A DNA stretch of 6,716 nucleotides from Candidatus Cloacimonas sp. 4484_140 (GTDB lineage: Bacteria > Cloacimonadota > Cloacimonadia > JGIOTU-2). Within the stretch, counting starts at the first letter, position 1; the number at the start of each line of letters is the position of its first letter. Location of the stretch: contig MVCT01000071.1 in assembly GCA_002049945.1 (NCBI GenBank), positions 1 through 6,716 of the forward strand, written 5' to 3'. Below the pieces are notes generated by a model that did no database searches, had not been told where the DNA came from, and was given only the letters and a program-made list of their open reading frames with translations. Positions 1-6,310 of the stretch are shown piece by piece. Position numbers and translations under genes: made by a program.

Positions 1-1046
1 TGGATGATAAAACAGACATTGCTGTGATCAGAATTGTTGTTGATAAAGATGCTGATATTTCCATAGCTCCTCTTGGAGATTCAGATTGGATCGAAGTGGG
101 GGACTGGGTCATTGCAATTGGAAATCCATTTTCAGAAAATCTTAGGGGTACAGTGACGACAGGCGTGGTGAGCGCAAAAGGTCGAGCGAATCTCAATTTT
201 GGTGCAGATTCTCCGGTTTATCAGGATTACATCCAAACCGATGCTGCGATCAATCCCGGAAATAGCGGCGGACCGCTTGTGGATATTCACGGAAATGTGA
301 TCGGTATCAATGCAGCGATATCATCTGTGAGTGGCGGGAACATAGGCATTGGTTTCGCAATTCCCATAAACATTGTAAAAGCGCTGATCGATGATCTTAT
401 TGATAAAGGATTTGTAGAAAGAGCATATCTCGGTATTCTTCCTCAGAAAATTACTCCCGCTTTGCAGAAAAGTCTTGATCTGCCGAATCTTGAAGGCGTG
501 CTGATCGGCAAGGTCGAAAGTAATACTCCAGCCGAAAAAGCCGGATTGAAAAAACGTGATGTTATTATCGAATTTGATGACGAACCCGTGAAAAATTTAA
601 ATAAATTCAGATTAATGGTTGCAAACAAGCAGGTTGGTGATAAGATCTCAATGAAGATCATACGTGATGGAAAAGAGCTTACTAAAACTGCAAAACTGGA
701 ATCCTTTCCTGAATCCAGTGTTGCATCAAAACCTCAATCCACAGATGATGAAAGATCCTGGCTCGGTATTGAAGTAAAGAGCTTGGACTCTGATTTTGCC
801 AGGCAGTTCAACTTGAATATTGACAAAGGTGTGATAGTCTCTAAGATCGACATCAGTTCTCCCGCCTATGATTCCAATCTCAATGTTGGCGATATTATTC
901 TCGAACTCGGAGATGAGGAGATAGAGAGCACGAAAGATTATTTCAAAGCTGTTGAAAAAATGAAGGATGATGACACTGATTCTATGCTTCTCTATGTGTT
1001 GACTCCTCCTCAGTTCTATCATTATGTTGCGATAAAAGTTCAATAA
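1..1046 (+). CDS. degP: Do/HtrA-family periplasmic serine protease (DegP-like), 5'-truncated
   Basis: This is the C-terminal 347 residues of an ATP-independent serine endoprotease/chaperone that, in this family, degrades or holds misfolded proteins in the cell envelope. The reading frame is already open at base 3, so the gene begins upstream of the window and the in-frame GTG at 24 is not its start. Numbering from base 3: the catalytic Asp is residue 5 in TDIAVI (15-17). The motif GDSDWIEVGDWVIAIGNPF follows, and the nucleophile is Ser88 in GNSGGP (264-266). GFAIPIN then closes the protease domain. PDZ1 spans about 141-232 (LGILPQ at its start, then ESNTPAEKAGL). A short linker leads to PDZ2 at about 252-347 (WLGIEV, then SPAYDSNLNVGDIILEL), which runs to the end of the protein. 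The signal peptide and catalytic His must lie in the missing part. Two PDZ domains fit the DegP/DegQ/MucD branch rather than DegS, but which paralogue it is cannot be told. The sigma gene follows 79 nt downstream with no visible terminator between. Confidence 0.95.
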   Translation, partial: DDKTDIAVIRIVVDKDADISIAPLGDSDWIEVGDWVIAIGNPFSENLRGTVTTGVVSAKGRANLNFGADSPVYQDYIQTDAAINPGNSGGPLVDIHGNVIGINAAISSVSGGNIGIGFAIPINIVKALIDDLIDKGFVERAYLGILPQKITPALQKSLDLPNLEGVLIGKVESNTPAEKAGLKKRDVIIEFDDEPVKNLNKFRLMVANKQVGDKISMKIIRDGKELTKTAKLESFPESSVASKPQSTDDERSWLGIEVKSLDSDFARQFNLNIDKGVIVSKIDISSPAYDSNLNVGDIILELGDEEIESTKDYFKAVEKMKDDDTDSMLLYVLTPPQFYHYVAIKVQ

Positions 1047-1125
1047 ATAGATATCTTGAAAAAAGGGAACAGGATTAAGATCAAAGACGTTAATTGGTAG
1101 TTCCATTCAACTAAACTAAAGAATT

Positions 1126-2010
1126 TTGGCAGCAAAAATTATTCCGATGAATCCTGCTGAGGACAGGGGATTGCAAAAATATCTATCCGATATTGCAGAT
1201 TTCCCCACACTGAGCCGCGAAGAAGAGCGCGAGCTGGTTACAAAAGCTCAGTCTGGAGATGAGAAGGCAATGAATAAACTCATCGAAAGTAATCTCAAAT
1301 TCGTGGTCAAAGTTGCGAGCAAATTCCAGGGAAAAGGACTGAGCTTATCCGAACTCATTAGTGAAGGTAATCTTGGTCTGATAAAAGCAATTAAACGGTT
1401 TGATCTGAGCAGGGAAACCAAACTCATCACGTATGCGGTATGGTGGATACAGCAGTCAATTCAGTATGCCATTTATGAGAAAAACCGGCTAATACGAATT
1501 CCTGCAAAGACCATAACGACCATAAGCAAGATCCGGGACGCACGAAGAAAGCATCGGGCAAAAAGTGGTGAGGAAGCTACTGTAGAAGAAATTGCAAAAC
1601 AGGTTGATGTCAAAGAAGAAAAAGCACTTGAGCTGATGAATACGACTACGGATATTGTTCCACTTGAAAATATGTATGGAGAATCTGATGCTCTCTCACG
1701 AATGGCTGCGAAAAAAGTCACTGCGCCCTCTTATCATGAAGATGTCAGCGATCCTAAAAAGATATATTACAGAAAGAAGCTACATGATAAGATCAATAAA
1801 AAGATCAAGACCCTTAACACAAGAGATGCGCGTATTATCGAGGAATATTTCGGTTTTGGCGATGATGATAAGGGAAAGAACTTTGCACAGATCGCACGTG
1901 AACTCGGGCTTTCCCGCGAGCGTGTACGCCAGATATTCAAACAGATATTGGAAGAGCTACGCAAGGAAACCGTCGACGAAGTGGATATAGATTATCTGTT
2001 AGGGATTTGA
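1126..2010 (+). CDS. rpoD: RNA polymerase sigma-70 family factor, RpoD/SigA type, short form
   Basis: This sigma subunit directs core RNA polymerase to -35/-10 promoters. The 294 residues contain region 1.2 (about 14-44, LQKYLSDIADFPTLSREEE), region 2 (about 52-128, with NLKFVVKVA, SEGNLGLIKAIKRFD and TYAVWWIQQ), region 3 (about 130-200) and region 4 (about 215-283). The recognition helix LSRERVRQ (262-269) keeps the Arg/Glu/Arg/Gln that contact the -35 box in E. coli sigma-70. Region 1.1 and the long non-conserved insert of proteobacterial RpoD are absent, as in the short primary sigmas of Bacteroidetes relatives. A stop codon at 1117-1119 limits the N-terminus. The start is therefore TTG at 1126, with only a weak AAAG upstream, or the in-frame ATG at 1147 (residue 8), which has no Shine-Dalgarno sequence. 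Both keep every conserved region. Region 2.3/2.4 is divergent: TKLITYAVWWIQQSIQ replaces the usual KFSTYATWWIRQAIT-like segment. It could be a group 2 factor rather than the primary sigma. A strong terminator follows. Confidence 0.9.
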   Translation: MAAKIIPMNPAEDRGLQKYLSDIADFPTLSREEERELVTKAQSGDEKAMNKLIESNLKFVVKVASKFQGKGLSLSELISEGNLGLIKAIKRFDLSRETKLITYAVWWIQQSIQYAIYEKNRLIRIPAKTITTISKIRDARRKHRAKSGEEATVEEIAKQVDVKEEKALELMNTTTDIVPLENMYGESDALSRMAAKKVTAPSYHEDVSDPKKIYYRKKLHDKINKKIKTLNTRDARIIEEYFGFGDDDKGKNFAQIARELGLSRERVRQIFKQILEELRKETVDEVDIDYLLGI

Positions 2011-2037
2011 TACTCATTTGAGTTACCGATTCCTGAC

Positions 2038-2065
2038 AGAGAGCAGTCATGCACTGCTCTTTTTT
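2038..2065 (+). terminator. Intrinsic terminator after the sigma factor gene
   Basis: AGAGCAGT (2040-2047) pairs perfectly with ACTGCTCT (2053-2060) around the 5-nt loop CATGC, and the stem can extend by two further weaker pairs. A run of six T (2060-2065) follows directly. It lies 28 nt after the sigma stop codon and should separate that transcript from valS. This is the clearest intrinsic terminator in the window. Confidence 0.9.
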
Positions 2066-2102
2066 AGTATATATAAGAAGTACGTAACCCAATGGACAAA
2101 AC

Positions 2103-2129
2103 TTGACAGCATATAGCACTGTTAAAAAT
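2103..2129 (+). promoter_or_regulatory. Candidate valS promoter (-35 consensus, weak -10)
   Basis: A perfect -35 hexamer TTGACA lies at 2103-2108, between the upstream terminator and valS. No good -10 is seen at the ideal spacing. The best is AAAAAT at 2124-2129 (4 of 6 matches, 15-nt spacing), inside the left arm of the inverted repeat at 2125-2148. valS needs its own promoter if the terminator works, and that supports the call. The weak -10 keeps the confidence modest. Confidence 0.45.
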
Positions 2130-2148
2130 CGGTCTTCTAACCGATTTT
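2125..2148 (+). promoter_or_regulatory. Perfect 9-bp inverted repeat in the valS leader (operator, attenuator or second terminator)
   Basis: AAAATCGGT (2125-2133) is the exact reverse complement of ACCGATTTT (2140-2148), with the 6-nt spacer CTTCTA. As RNA this gives a 6-bp ATCGGT/ACCGAT core, A-rich on one side and followed by TTTT on the other, which looks like a short bidirectional terminator. It sits 15 nt before the valS Shine-Dalgarno sequence. It could act as an attenuator, a protein operator overlapping the -10 region, or a back-up terminator. The sequence alone does not separate these. Confidence 0.5.
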
Positions 2149-2163
2149 CATCGCTGAATATCA

Positions 2164-2169
2164 AAGGAG
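2164..2169 (+). promoter_or_regulatory. Shine-Dalgarno site fixing the valS start
   Basis: AAGGAG lies 5 nt before the ATG at 2175. It selects this ATG over the upstream in-frame TTG at 2103, whose extra 24 codons would cover the candidate promoter and the hairpin and have no ValS character. Confidence 0.85.
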
Positions 2170-2174
2170 CAACC

Positions 2175-4835
2175 ATGAAAGAAATGGAAAAAGTATATGA
2201 TCCTCATTTGATTGAGAATAAATGGTATAAATTCTGGCTTGACAAAGAGCTTTTTCATGCTAAAGTTAATCCTCAGAAAAAGCCCTACACCATTGTAATT
2301 CCTCCTCCAAATGTAACAGATATTCTGCACATGGGTCATGTACTTAATAATACACTTCAGGATATAATGATACGCTTCAAAAAGTTGCAGGGTTTTGAGA
2401 CCCTCTGGCTTCCGGGAACAGATCATGCAGGAATCGCTACGCAAAATGTTGTTGAGCGCGATCTTGAAAAACAAGGCAAAAATCGTCATGATCTTGGACG
2501 AGAGCAACTGATCGAACTTATCTGGGAATGGAGAAAAACAAAAGGCGGTCGCATTCTCGATCAACTTAGGCGTCTTGGTGCGAGCTGCGACTGGCGGCGA
2601 GAGCGTTTCACTATGGATGAAGGACTCTCCAATGCAGTTAATGAAGCGTTTATTTCACTTTATAAAAAAGGTCTTATCTATCGCGGGGAATATATTATAA
2701 ACTGGTGTCCACGATGCAACACAGCCCTTTCTGATGTCGAAGTTGAGCACGAAGACAAGGCATCCCATCTTTGGTATATAAAATATCCTCTTAAAGATAG
2801 AAAACACGAATTTATCACCGTTGCCACAACACGTCCCGAAACTATGCTCGGAGATACCGCAGTTGCTGTCAATCCAAATGATCCACGCTATGCCGAGTTA
2901 ATAGGAGAGACAATTCTTCTTCCGCTTGTTAATAGGGAAATTCCAATTATTGCTGATGAATTTGTCGATAAAGAGTTCGGAACCGGCTGCGTTAAGGTTA
3001 CTCCAGCTCATGATCCTAATGACTTTGAAATGGCTATGCGTCATGATTTACCGAAGATCACGATTATTAATGAGAATGGTATAATGAATGAAAATGCCGG
3101 TGCTGAGTATGCAGGTATGGATAGATTTGAATGCCGTGAAAAGGTCATTATGGACCTGAAAGAAAAAAAATTGCTCGTTAAGATCGAAGATTATCAGCAT
3201 AGTGTTGGGCATTGTTACAGATGTAAAATAGTTATTGAGCCCTATCTTTCAAACCAATGGTTCGTTAAGATGAAACCCCTTGCGGAAAAGGCGATGCAGG
3301 TTATCGAAGAAGGAAAGATTACAATCCATCCGCCACGATATAAAAAGGTCTTTTTCAACTGGCTGGAAAATATTCGTGATTGGTGTATTTCCCGTCAAAT
3401 ATGGTGGGGGCATAGGATACCTGTCTATTATTGTGATGACTGCAGTGAGATCATAGTCGCAAAAGAAAAACCGGAAGCGTGTCCAAAGTGTCAAAGCACT
3501 CATATCCATCAGGATCCTGATGTTCTGGACACCTGGTTCTCGTCATGGTTATGGCCCTTTTCAGCTCTTGGTTGGCCCCAAAAAACTCCTGAACTAAAAT
3601 ATTTCTATCCAACTGATCTGCTTGTCACAGGTTATGATATTCTTTTTTTCTGGGTTGCACGTATGATCATGGGTGGCATGGAAATGACGGAAGAAATTCC
3701 CTTTAAATCGGTTTATCTTCATGGTCTAGTTCTCGATGAGAACGGTGTCAAAATGAGCAAATCCCTTGGTAATTCTCCAGACCCGATTGACGTCATAGAA
3801 AAATACGGCACTGATGCACTCAGGTTCAGCATGGTCTTCAATACTCCTAAGGGAAATGATGTAATGTATACTGATGCACTGATTGAAACCGGCAGAAACT
3901 TTGCGAATAAAATCTGGAATGCTGCTCGATTTGCACTCACAAATGCTGCAGAGATCGATGGATTGCCGGATGAATCTGAAGAGCTGATCGAGCTCACGGA
4001 TAAATGGATACTTCATAGATTGAATGAAGTCAAAAAAGCTGTTAATAGTGCATACGAGGAGTATCGTTTCCTCGATGTAACCCATCAGTTGTATGAATTT
4101 TTCTGGAATGAGTACTGCGCCTGGTATCTTGAGATAATCAAGGGAAGATTCTATAATTCTGATGATCAGGCATCCAGGAGAATGGCGAAATATCTCATGT
4201 TGAAAGTTCTTGATGAATCTCTGAAAATGCTTCATCCGATCATGCCCTTTATTACTGAAGAAATATGGCAGCGGATTAAGGAATTTTATCCTTACGAAAC
4301 AGCGGAATCGATCTTGCTTTCTGAATTTCCAGTTTCTGCAGATGAGGATAGCTATCTGAAAGAATCAGAGCGGATGCAGCTCATCTTTAAGCTGATCACA
4401 GCGATTAGAAGTATTCGAAAAGACATGAATGTCTCACCATCTGAACATGTTGAGATCGTCGTAAAAGATGTTCTTCCTGCGCGATGCGCAGTATTGCAGA
4501 ATAACCGTCATTACATAAAAGTCATGGCAAAAGTCGATGAAATCTATATTGGTGACGATGCGGTTAAGCCAGAGAAATCGGCTACGACTGTTGTTGACGA
4601 CATCGAAATATACATGCCGCTGGAAGGCATTATTGATCTTGAAGAAGAGCGTGAACGGCTTATGAAGAAGCTGTCCAAAGTCGAGAACAGTCTGATAAAA
4701 TGTGTTGGCAAATTGAATAATGATAATTTTGTAAATAATGCACCTGCTCAGATCATTGAACAAGAGAAAGAAAGAAAAGAACAGCTTGAAAATACAATAG
4801 AAAAGCTGAAAGCAAATATTTCGTTCCTTGAATAA
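2175..4835 (+). CDS. valS: Valyl-tRNA synthetase
   Basis: This cytoplasmic class I aminoacyl-tRNA synthetase charges tRNA-Val with valine and edits mischarged threonine. The 886 residues are a normal family length. The ATP-binding HIGH motif is HMGH (52-55) within PPPNVTDILHMGH, and the second signature KMSKS is at 526-530. The CP1 editing domain carries TTRPET (218-223) and HDPNDFE (279-285), both expected for an active editing site. Four CxxC pairs are present: 178/181 (CPRC), 347/350 (CYRC), 420/423 (CDDC) and 436/439 (CPKC). The last two resemble a zinc ribbon just before QDPDVLDTWFSS. The anticodon-binding helical domain follows, and a charged coiled-coil arm (about 814-886), typical of ValS, ends the protein. 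The residue after NVT is Asp49, where Gly is usual in the versions I recall. There is no T-box upstream. The start is ATG at 2175 with a good Shine-Dalgarno sequence. IleS and LeuS are excluded by the C-terminal arm and the DPDVLDTWFSS segment. Confidence 0.98.
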   Translation: MKEMEKVYDPHLIENKWYKFWLDKELFHAKVNPQKKPYTIVIPPPNVTDILHMGHVLNNTLQDIMIRFKKLQGFETLWLPGTDHAGIATQNVVERDLEKQGKNRHDLGREQLIELIWEWRKTKGGRILDQLRRLGASCDWRRERFTMDEGLSNAVNEAFISLYKKGLIYRGEYIINWCPRCNTALSDVEVEHEDKASHLWYIKYPLKDRKHEFITVATTRPETMLGDTAVAVNPNDPRYAELIGETILLPLVNREIPIIADEFVDKEFGTGCVKVTPAHDPNDFEMAMRHDLPKITIINENGIMNENAGAEYAGMDRFECREKVIMDLKEKKLLVKIEDYQHSVGHCYRCKIVIEPYLSNQWFVKMKPLAEKAMQVIEEGKITIHPPRYKKVFFNWLENIRDWCISRQIWWGHRIPVYYCDDCSEIIVAKEKPEACPKCQSTHIHQDPDVLDTWFSSWLWPFSALGWPQKTPELKYFYPTDLLVTGYDILFFWVARMIMGGMEMTEEIPFKSVYLHGLVLDENGVKMSKSLGNSPDPIDVIEKYGTDALRFSMVFNTPKGNDVMYTDALIETGRNFANKIWNAARFALTNAAEIDGLPDESEELIELTDKWILHRLNEVKKAVNSAYEEYRFLDVTHQLYEFFWNEYCAWYLEIIKGRFYNSDDQASRRMAKYLMLKVLDESLKMLHPIMPFITEEIWQRIKEFYPYETAESILLSEFPVSADEDSYLKESERMQLIFKLITAIRSIRKDMNVSPSEHVEIVVKDVLPARCAVLQNNRHYIKVMAKVDEIYIGDDAVKPEKSATTVVDDIEIYMPLEGIIDLEEERERLMKKLSKVENSLIKCVGKLNNDNFVNNAPAQIIEQEKERKEQLENTIEKLKANISFLE

Positions 4836-4846
4836 CCCAGGTTATT
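4831..4846. repeat. Inverted repeat overlapping the valS stop codon and touching the tRNA-Leu promoter
   Basis: AATAACC (4831-4837) and GGTTATT (4840-4846) are exact reverse complements separated by CA. The last base is the first T of the -35 box TTGACA. As RNA it could form only a weak, A/T-rich 6-bp stem with the tetraloop CCAG followed by TTT, so it is a poor terminator. The tight dyad beside a -35 box would suit a repressor or activator site. Chance cannot be excluded for a 14-base match in A+T-rich DNA. Confidence 0.4.
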
Positions 4847-4873
4847 TGACATAGTTGTGCAATGCAATATTAT
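4846..4873 (+). promoter_or_regulatory. Sigma-70 type promoter for tRNA-Leu - tig - clpP
   Basis: The -35 box TTGACA (4846-4851) matches the consensus fully. The -10 box TATTAT (4868-4873) matches at 5 of 6 positions, and the spacing is 16 nt. Initiation would be expected around 4880, a few bases before the mature tRNA end at 4887. This is the best promoter in the window, and its place before a tRNA gene supports it. Confidence 0.75.
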
Positions 4874-4886
4874 ATCAAAGATATGT

Positions 4887-4973
4887 GCGAAAGTGGCGGA
4901 ACTGGTAGACGCGCTGGACTTAGAATCCAGTGGCCGAGAGGTTGTAGGGGTTCGAGTCCCCTCTTTCGCACCA
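4887..4973 (+). tRNA. tRNA-Leu, anticodon UAG
   Basis: The 87-nt gene folds as a class II tRNA. The acceptor stem GCGAAAG (4887-4893) pairs with CTTTCGC (4963-4969), followed by discriminator A and an encoded CCA (4971-4973). The D stem is GCG/CGC (4896-4898, 4910-4912). The anticodon stem CTGGA/TCCAG (4914-4918, 4926-4930) holds the loop CTTAGAA, with anticodon TAG at 4921-4923, which reads CUA and, by wobble, other CUN leucine codons. A long variable arm (about 4931-4945) and the T arm AGGGG/CCCCT with TTCGAGT complete it. The long variable arm and discriminator A fit leucine. It lies 29 nt before tig with no terminator between, so it is probably cut from a tRNA-tig-clpP transcript. Confidence 0.97.
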
Positions 4974-4990
4974 AGATTTTATAAAGTAAA

Positions 4991-4995
4991 AAGGA
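4991..4995 (+). promoter_or_regulatory. Shine-Dalgarno site for tig
   Basis: AAGGA lies 7 nt before the ATG at 5003, in the short spacer between the tRNA 3' end and tig. It supports that start. Confidence 0.75.
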
Positions 4996-5002
4996 ATATA
5001 GA

Positions 5003-6310
5003 ATGGAATTGAAACCAAAAATTGAAAAGTTGAGTGATACAAAAAGAAAAATGAGTTTCTCCGTACCAAAAGATGTCGCTCAAAAGGATTATGAAACTAC
5101 GCTCAAGGGATTCAGCCGGTATGTGTCTCTCCCCGGATTTCGTAAAGGGAGAGCTCCTCTGAAAACGATTGAAAGAATGTACAAAGATCAGATAAAACAG
5201 GGATTTTTTGAAGATACTGTGCCAAAATATTATAAGCAGGCATTGGAAGAACTGGATAAAATGGATATTCATCCCATCAATCAGGGTGTTCTTGAAGATA
5301 CAGACTGGGAGCCCGAAAAAGATATGGAATTATCCTTCATCTTTGAAGTCAATCCAGAGATCGAATTGAAAGAATACAAGAATTTTTCTGTGGAATTCGA
5401 ACCTGAAAAAGTAACTAAGAAGATGATAGATGGTGAACTCTCTCGATTACAGAAAAGTTATGCAACTATCTCAGATAAGGATACCCCATCTGAAAAGGGT
5501 GATGTCATTAATTATACTACTCTGAAATTCGATGGAAAAGACATTACAAAAAAAGAAGAAAGCTCATATAAAATTGGGCAGGAAATTTATGGTAAAGCTT
5601 TTGATGAAGCACTTATCGGTGCGGAAAAAGGTAATGAGATCATTGCAACTGTCGAGCTTGGTCCACAGGACGAAAAGGATAAGTCTAAAAAAATGGAAAT
5701 GGTGCTCAAAGTCAACGAAGTGAAGAAGGTTGAACTTCCTGAACTGAATGATGACTTCGCAAAACAAGTTGGGGAGTTTGATTCTCTAAAAACACTGAAG
5801 GATGAAATTAAAAAAGATTTTGATGAGCAGGTTTCACAAAGAAATAAAAGCCAGATAAGATCACTTATTCTACAGACAATAATTGAGAAAAATCCTTTTG
5901 AAGTACCCGAATCCTTTGTAGATAATTATGCTGAAGATATGATGAAAAAATATACTCAACAGCAGAAAAATCTCAATGCAGAAACACTTGCCCCAATGAA
6001 AAAAATCTATAAAAGTTATGCAGAAAACGAAATTCGCATATATTATGTAATGAATAGATTGAAAGAGCTTGAAAAAGTGGAAGTATCTGATGAAGAAATT
6101 GAAAATGAGATCAAGAGTTCAGCCGAGAAAATGGGCATGGACGTGGAAAAGTACAAGGAACTCTATAAGAAGCAGATCGATAAAGAAGAAATAAAAGAAA
6201 GTCTCATAAGTGATAAGATAATTAAAAATATTGAGAGAACCGTGGATTTCAAAAAGCCGAAAAAGCAAAAAGAATCCAAGAAAAAAGAAAGCAAGAAAGA
6301 GGAAAAATGA
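5003..6310 (+). CDS. tig: Trigger factor (ribosome-associated chaperone) with a degenerate isomerase domain
   Basis: Trigger factor docks at the ribosomal exit tunnel and shields nascent chains. The 435 residues match the family length. The N-terminal ribosome-binding domain has the signature GFRKGRAP (45-52), close to GFRKGKVP of E. coli. The middle domain (about 165-243) sits where the FKBP-type prolyl isomerase should be but is shortened and eroded: the usual IPGFE segment is replaced by GKAFDE (197-202), and the DFTG-like strand reads NYTTLKFDG. The ELPELNDDFAKQ segment (244-255) then opens the helical C-terminal chaperone domain, to about 415. Residues 417-435 form a tail with 11 lysines in 19 residues plus Glu and Ser. 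The gene lies just behind tRNA-Leu, and its last bases (TGA, 6308-6310) overlap the clpP start. The tig-clpP order is widespread in bacteria and supports both calls. Confidence 0.95.
   Translation: MELKPKIEKLSDTKRKMSFSVPKDVAQKDYETTLKGFSRYVSLPGFRKGRAPLKTIERMYKDQIKQGFFEDTVPKYYKQALEELDKMDIHPINQGVLEDTDWEPEKDMELSFIFEVNPEIELKEYKNFSVEFEPEKVTKKMIDGELSRLQKSYATISDKDTPSEKGDVINYTTLKFDGKDITKKEESSYKIGQEIYGKAFDEALIGAEKGNEIIATVELGPQDEKDKSKKMEMVLKVNEVKKVELPELNDDFAKQVGEFDSLKTLKDEIKKDFDEQVSQRNKSQIRSLILQTIIEKNPFEVPESFVDNYAEDMMKKYTQQQKNLNAETLAPMKKIYKSYAENEIRIYYVMNRLKELEKVEVSDEEIENEIKSSAEKMGMDVEKYKELYKKQIDKEEIKESLISDKIIKNIERTVDFKKPKKQKESKKKESKKEEK
6297..6302 (+). promoter_or_regulatory. Shine-Dalgarno site for clpP inside the tig tail codons
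   Basis: AAGAGG ends 4 nt before the clpP ATG at 6307. It is made of the purine-rich Lys/Glu codons at the end of tig, so translation of clpP is probably coupled to that of tig. Confidence 0.65.

Noticed and set aside
24..26. GTG at 24 as the true start of the protease.
   Set aside because: The frame continues upstream to the window edge and includes the catalytic Asp motif DKTDIA. Starting at GTG would remove that residue and the export signal.
1056..1100. A 14-codon TTG-initiated frame in the htrA-sigma gap (MKKGNRIKIKDVNW), possibly a leader peptide.
   Set aside because: It has no Shine-Dalgarno sequence, no regulatory codon run and no hairpin after it. Frames this short arise often by chance.
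1655..1990. A 111-codon + strand frame inside the sigma gene.
   Set aside because: It is out of frame with conserved sigma-70 regions 3 and 4 and has no family features.
2068..2077. The TATATATAAG stretch as a -10 element.
   Set aside because: No suitable -35 box lies 16-18 nt upstream, since that space is the terminator stem. It is probably just A/T-rich DNA after the T run.
2103..2174. An N-terminal extension of ValS from the in-frame TTG at 2103.
   Set aside because: It would run through the candidate -35 box and the inverted repeat, and its residues show no ValS character. The ATG at 2175 has AAGGAG at the right distance.
3726..4235. A 169-codon open frame on the - strand inside valS, with shorter antisense frames inside the other genes.
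   Set aside because: It lies wholly within a highly conserved gene, shows no recognisable domain or ribosome site, and is explained by the codon pattern of the opposite strand.
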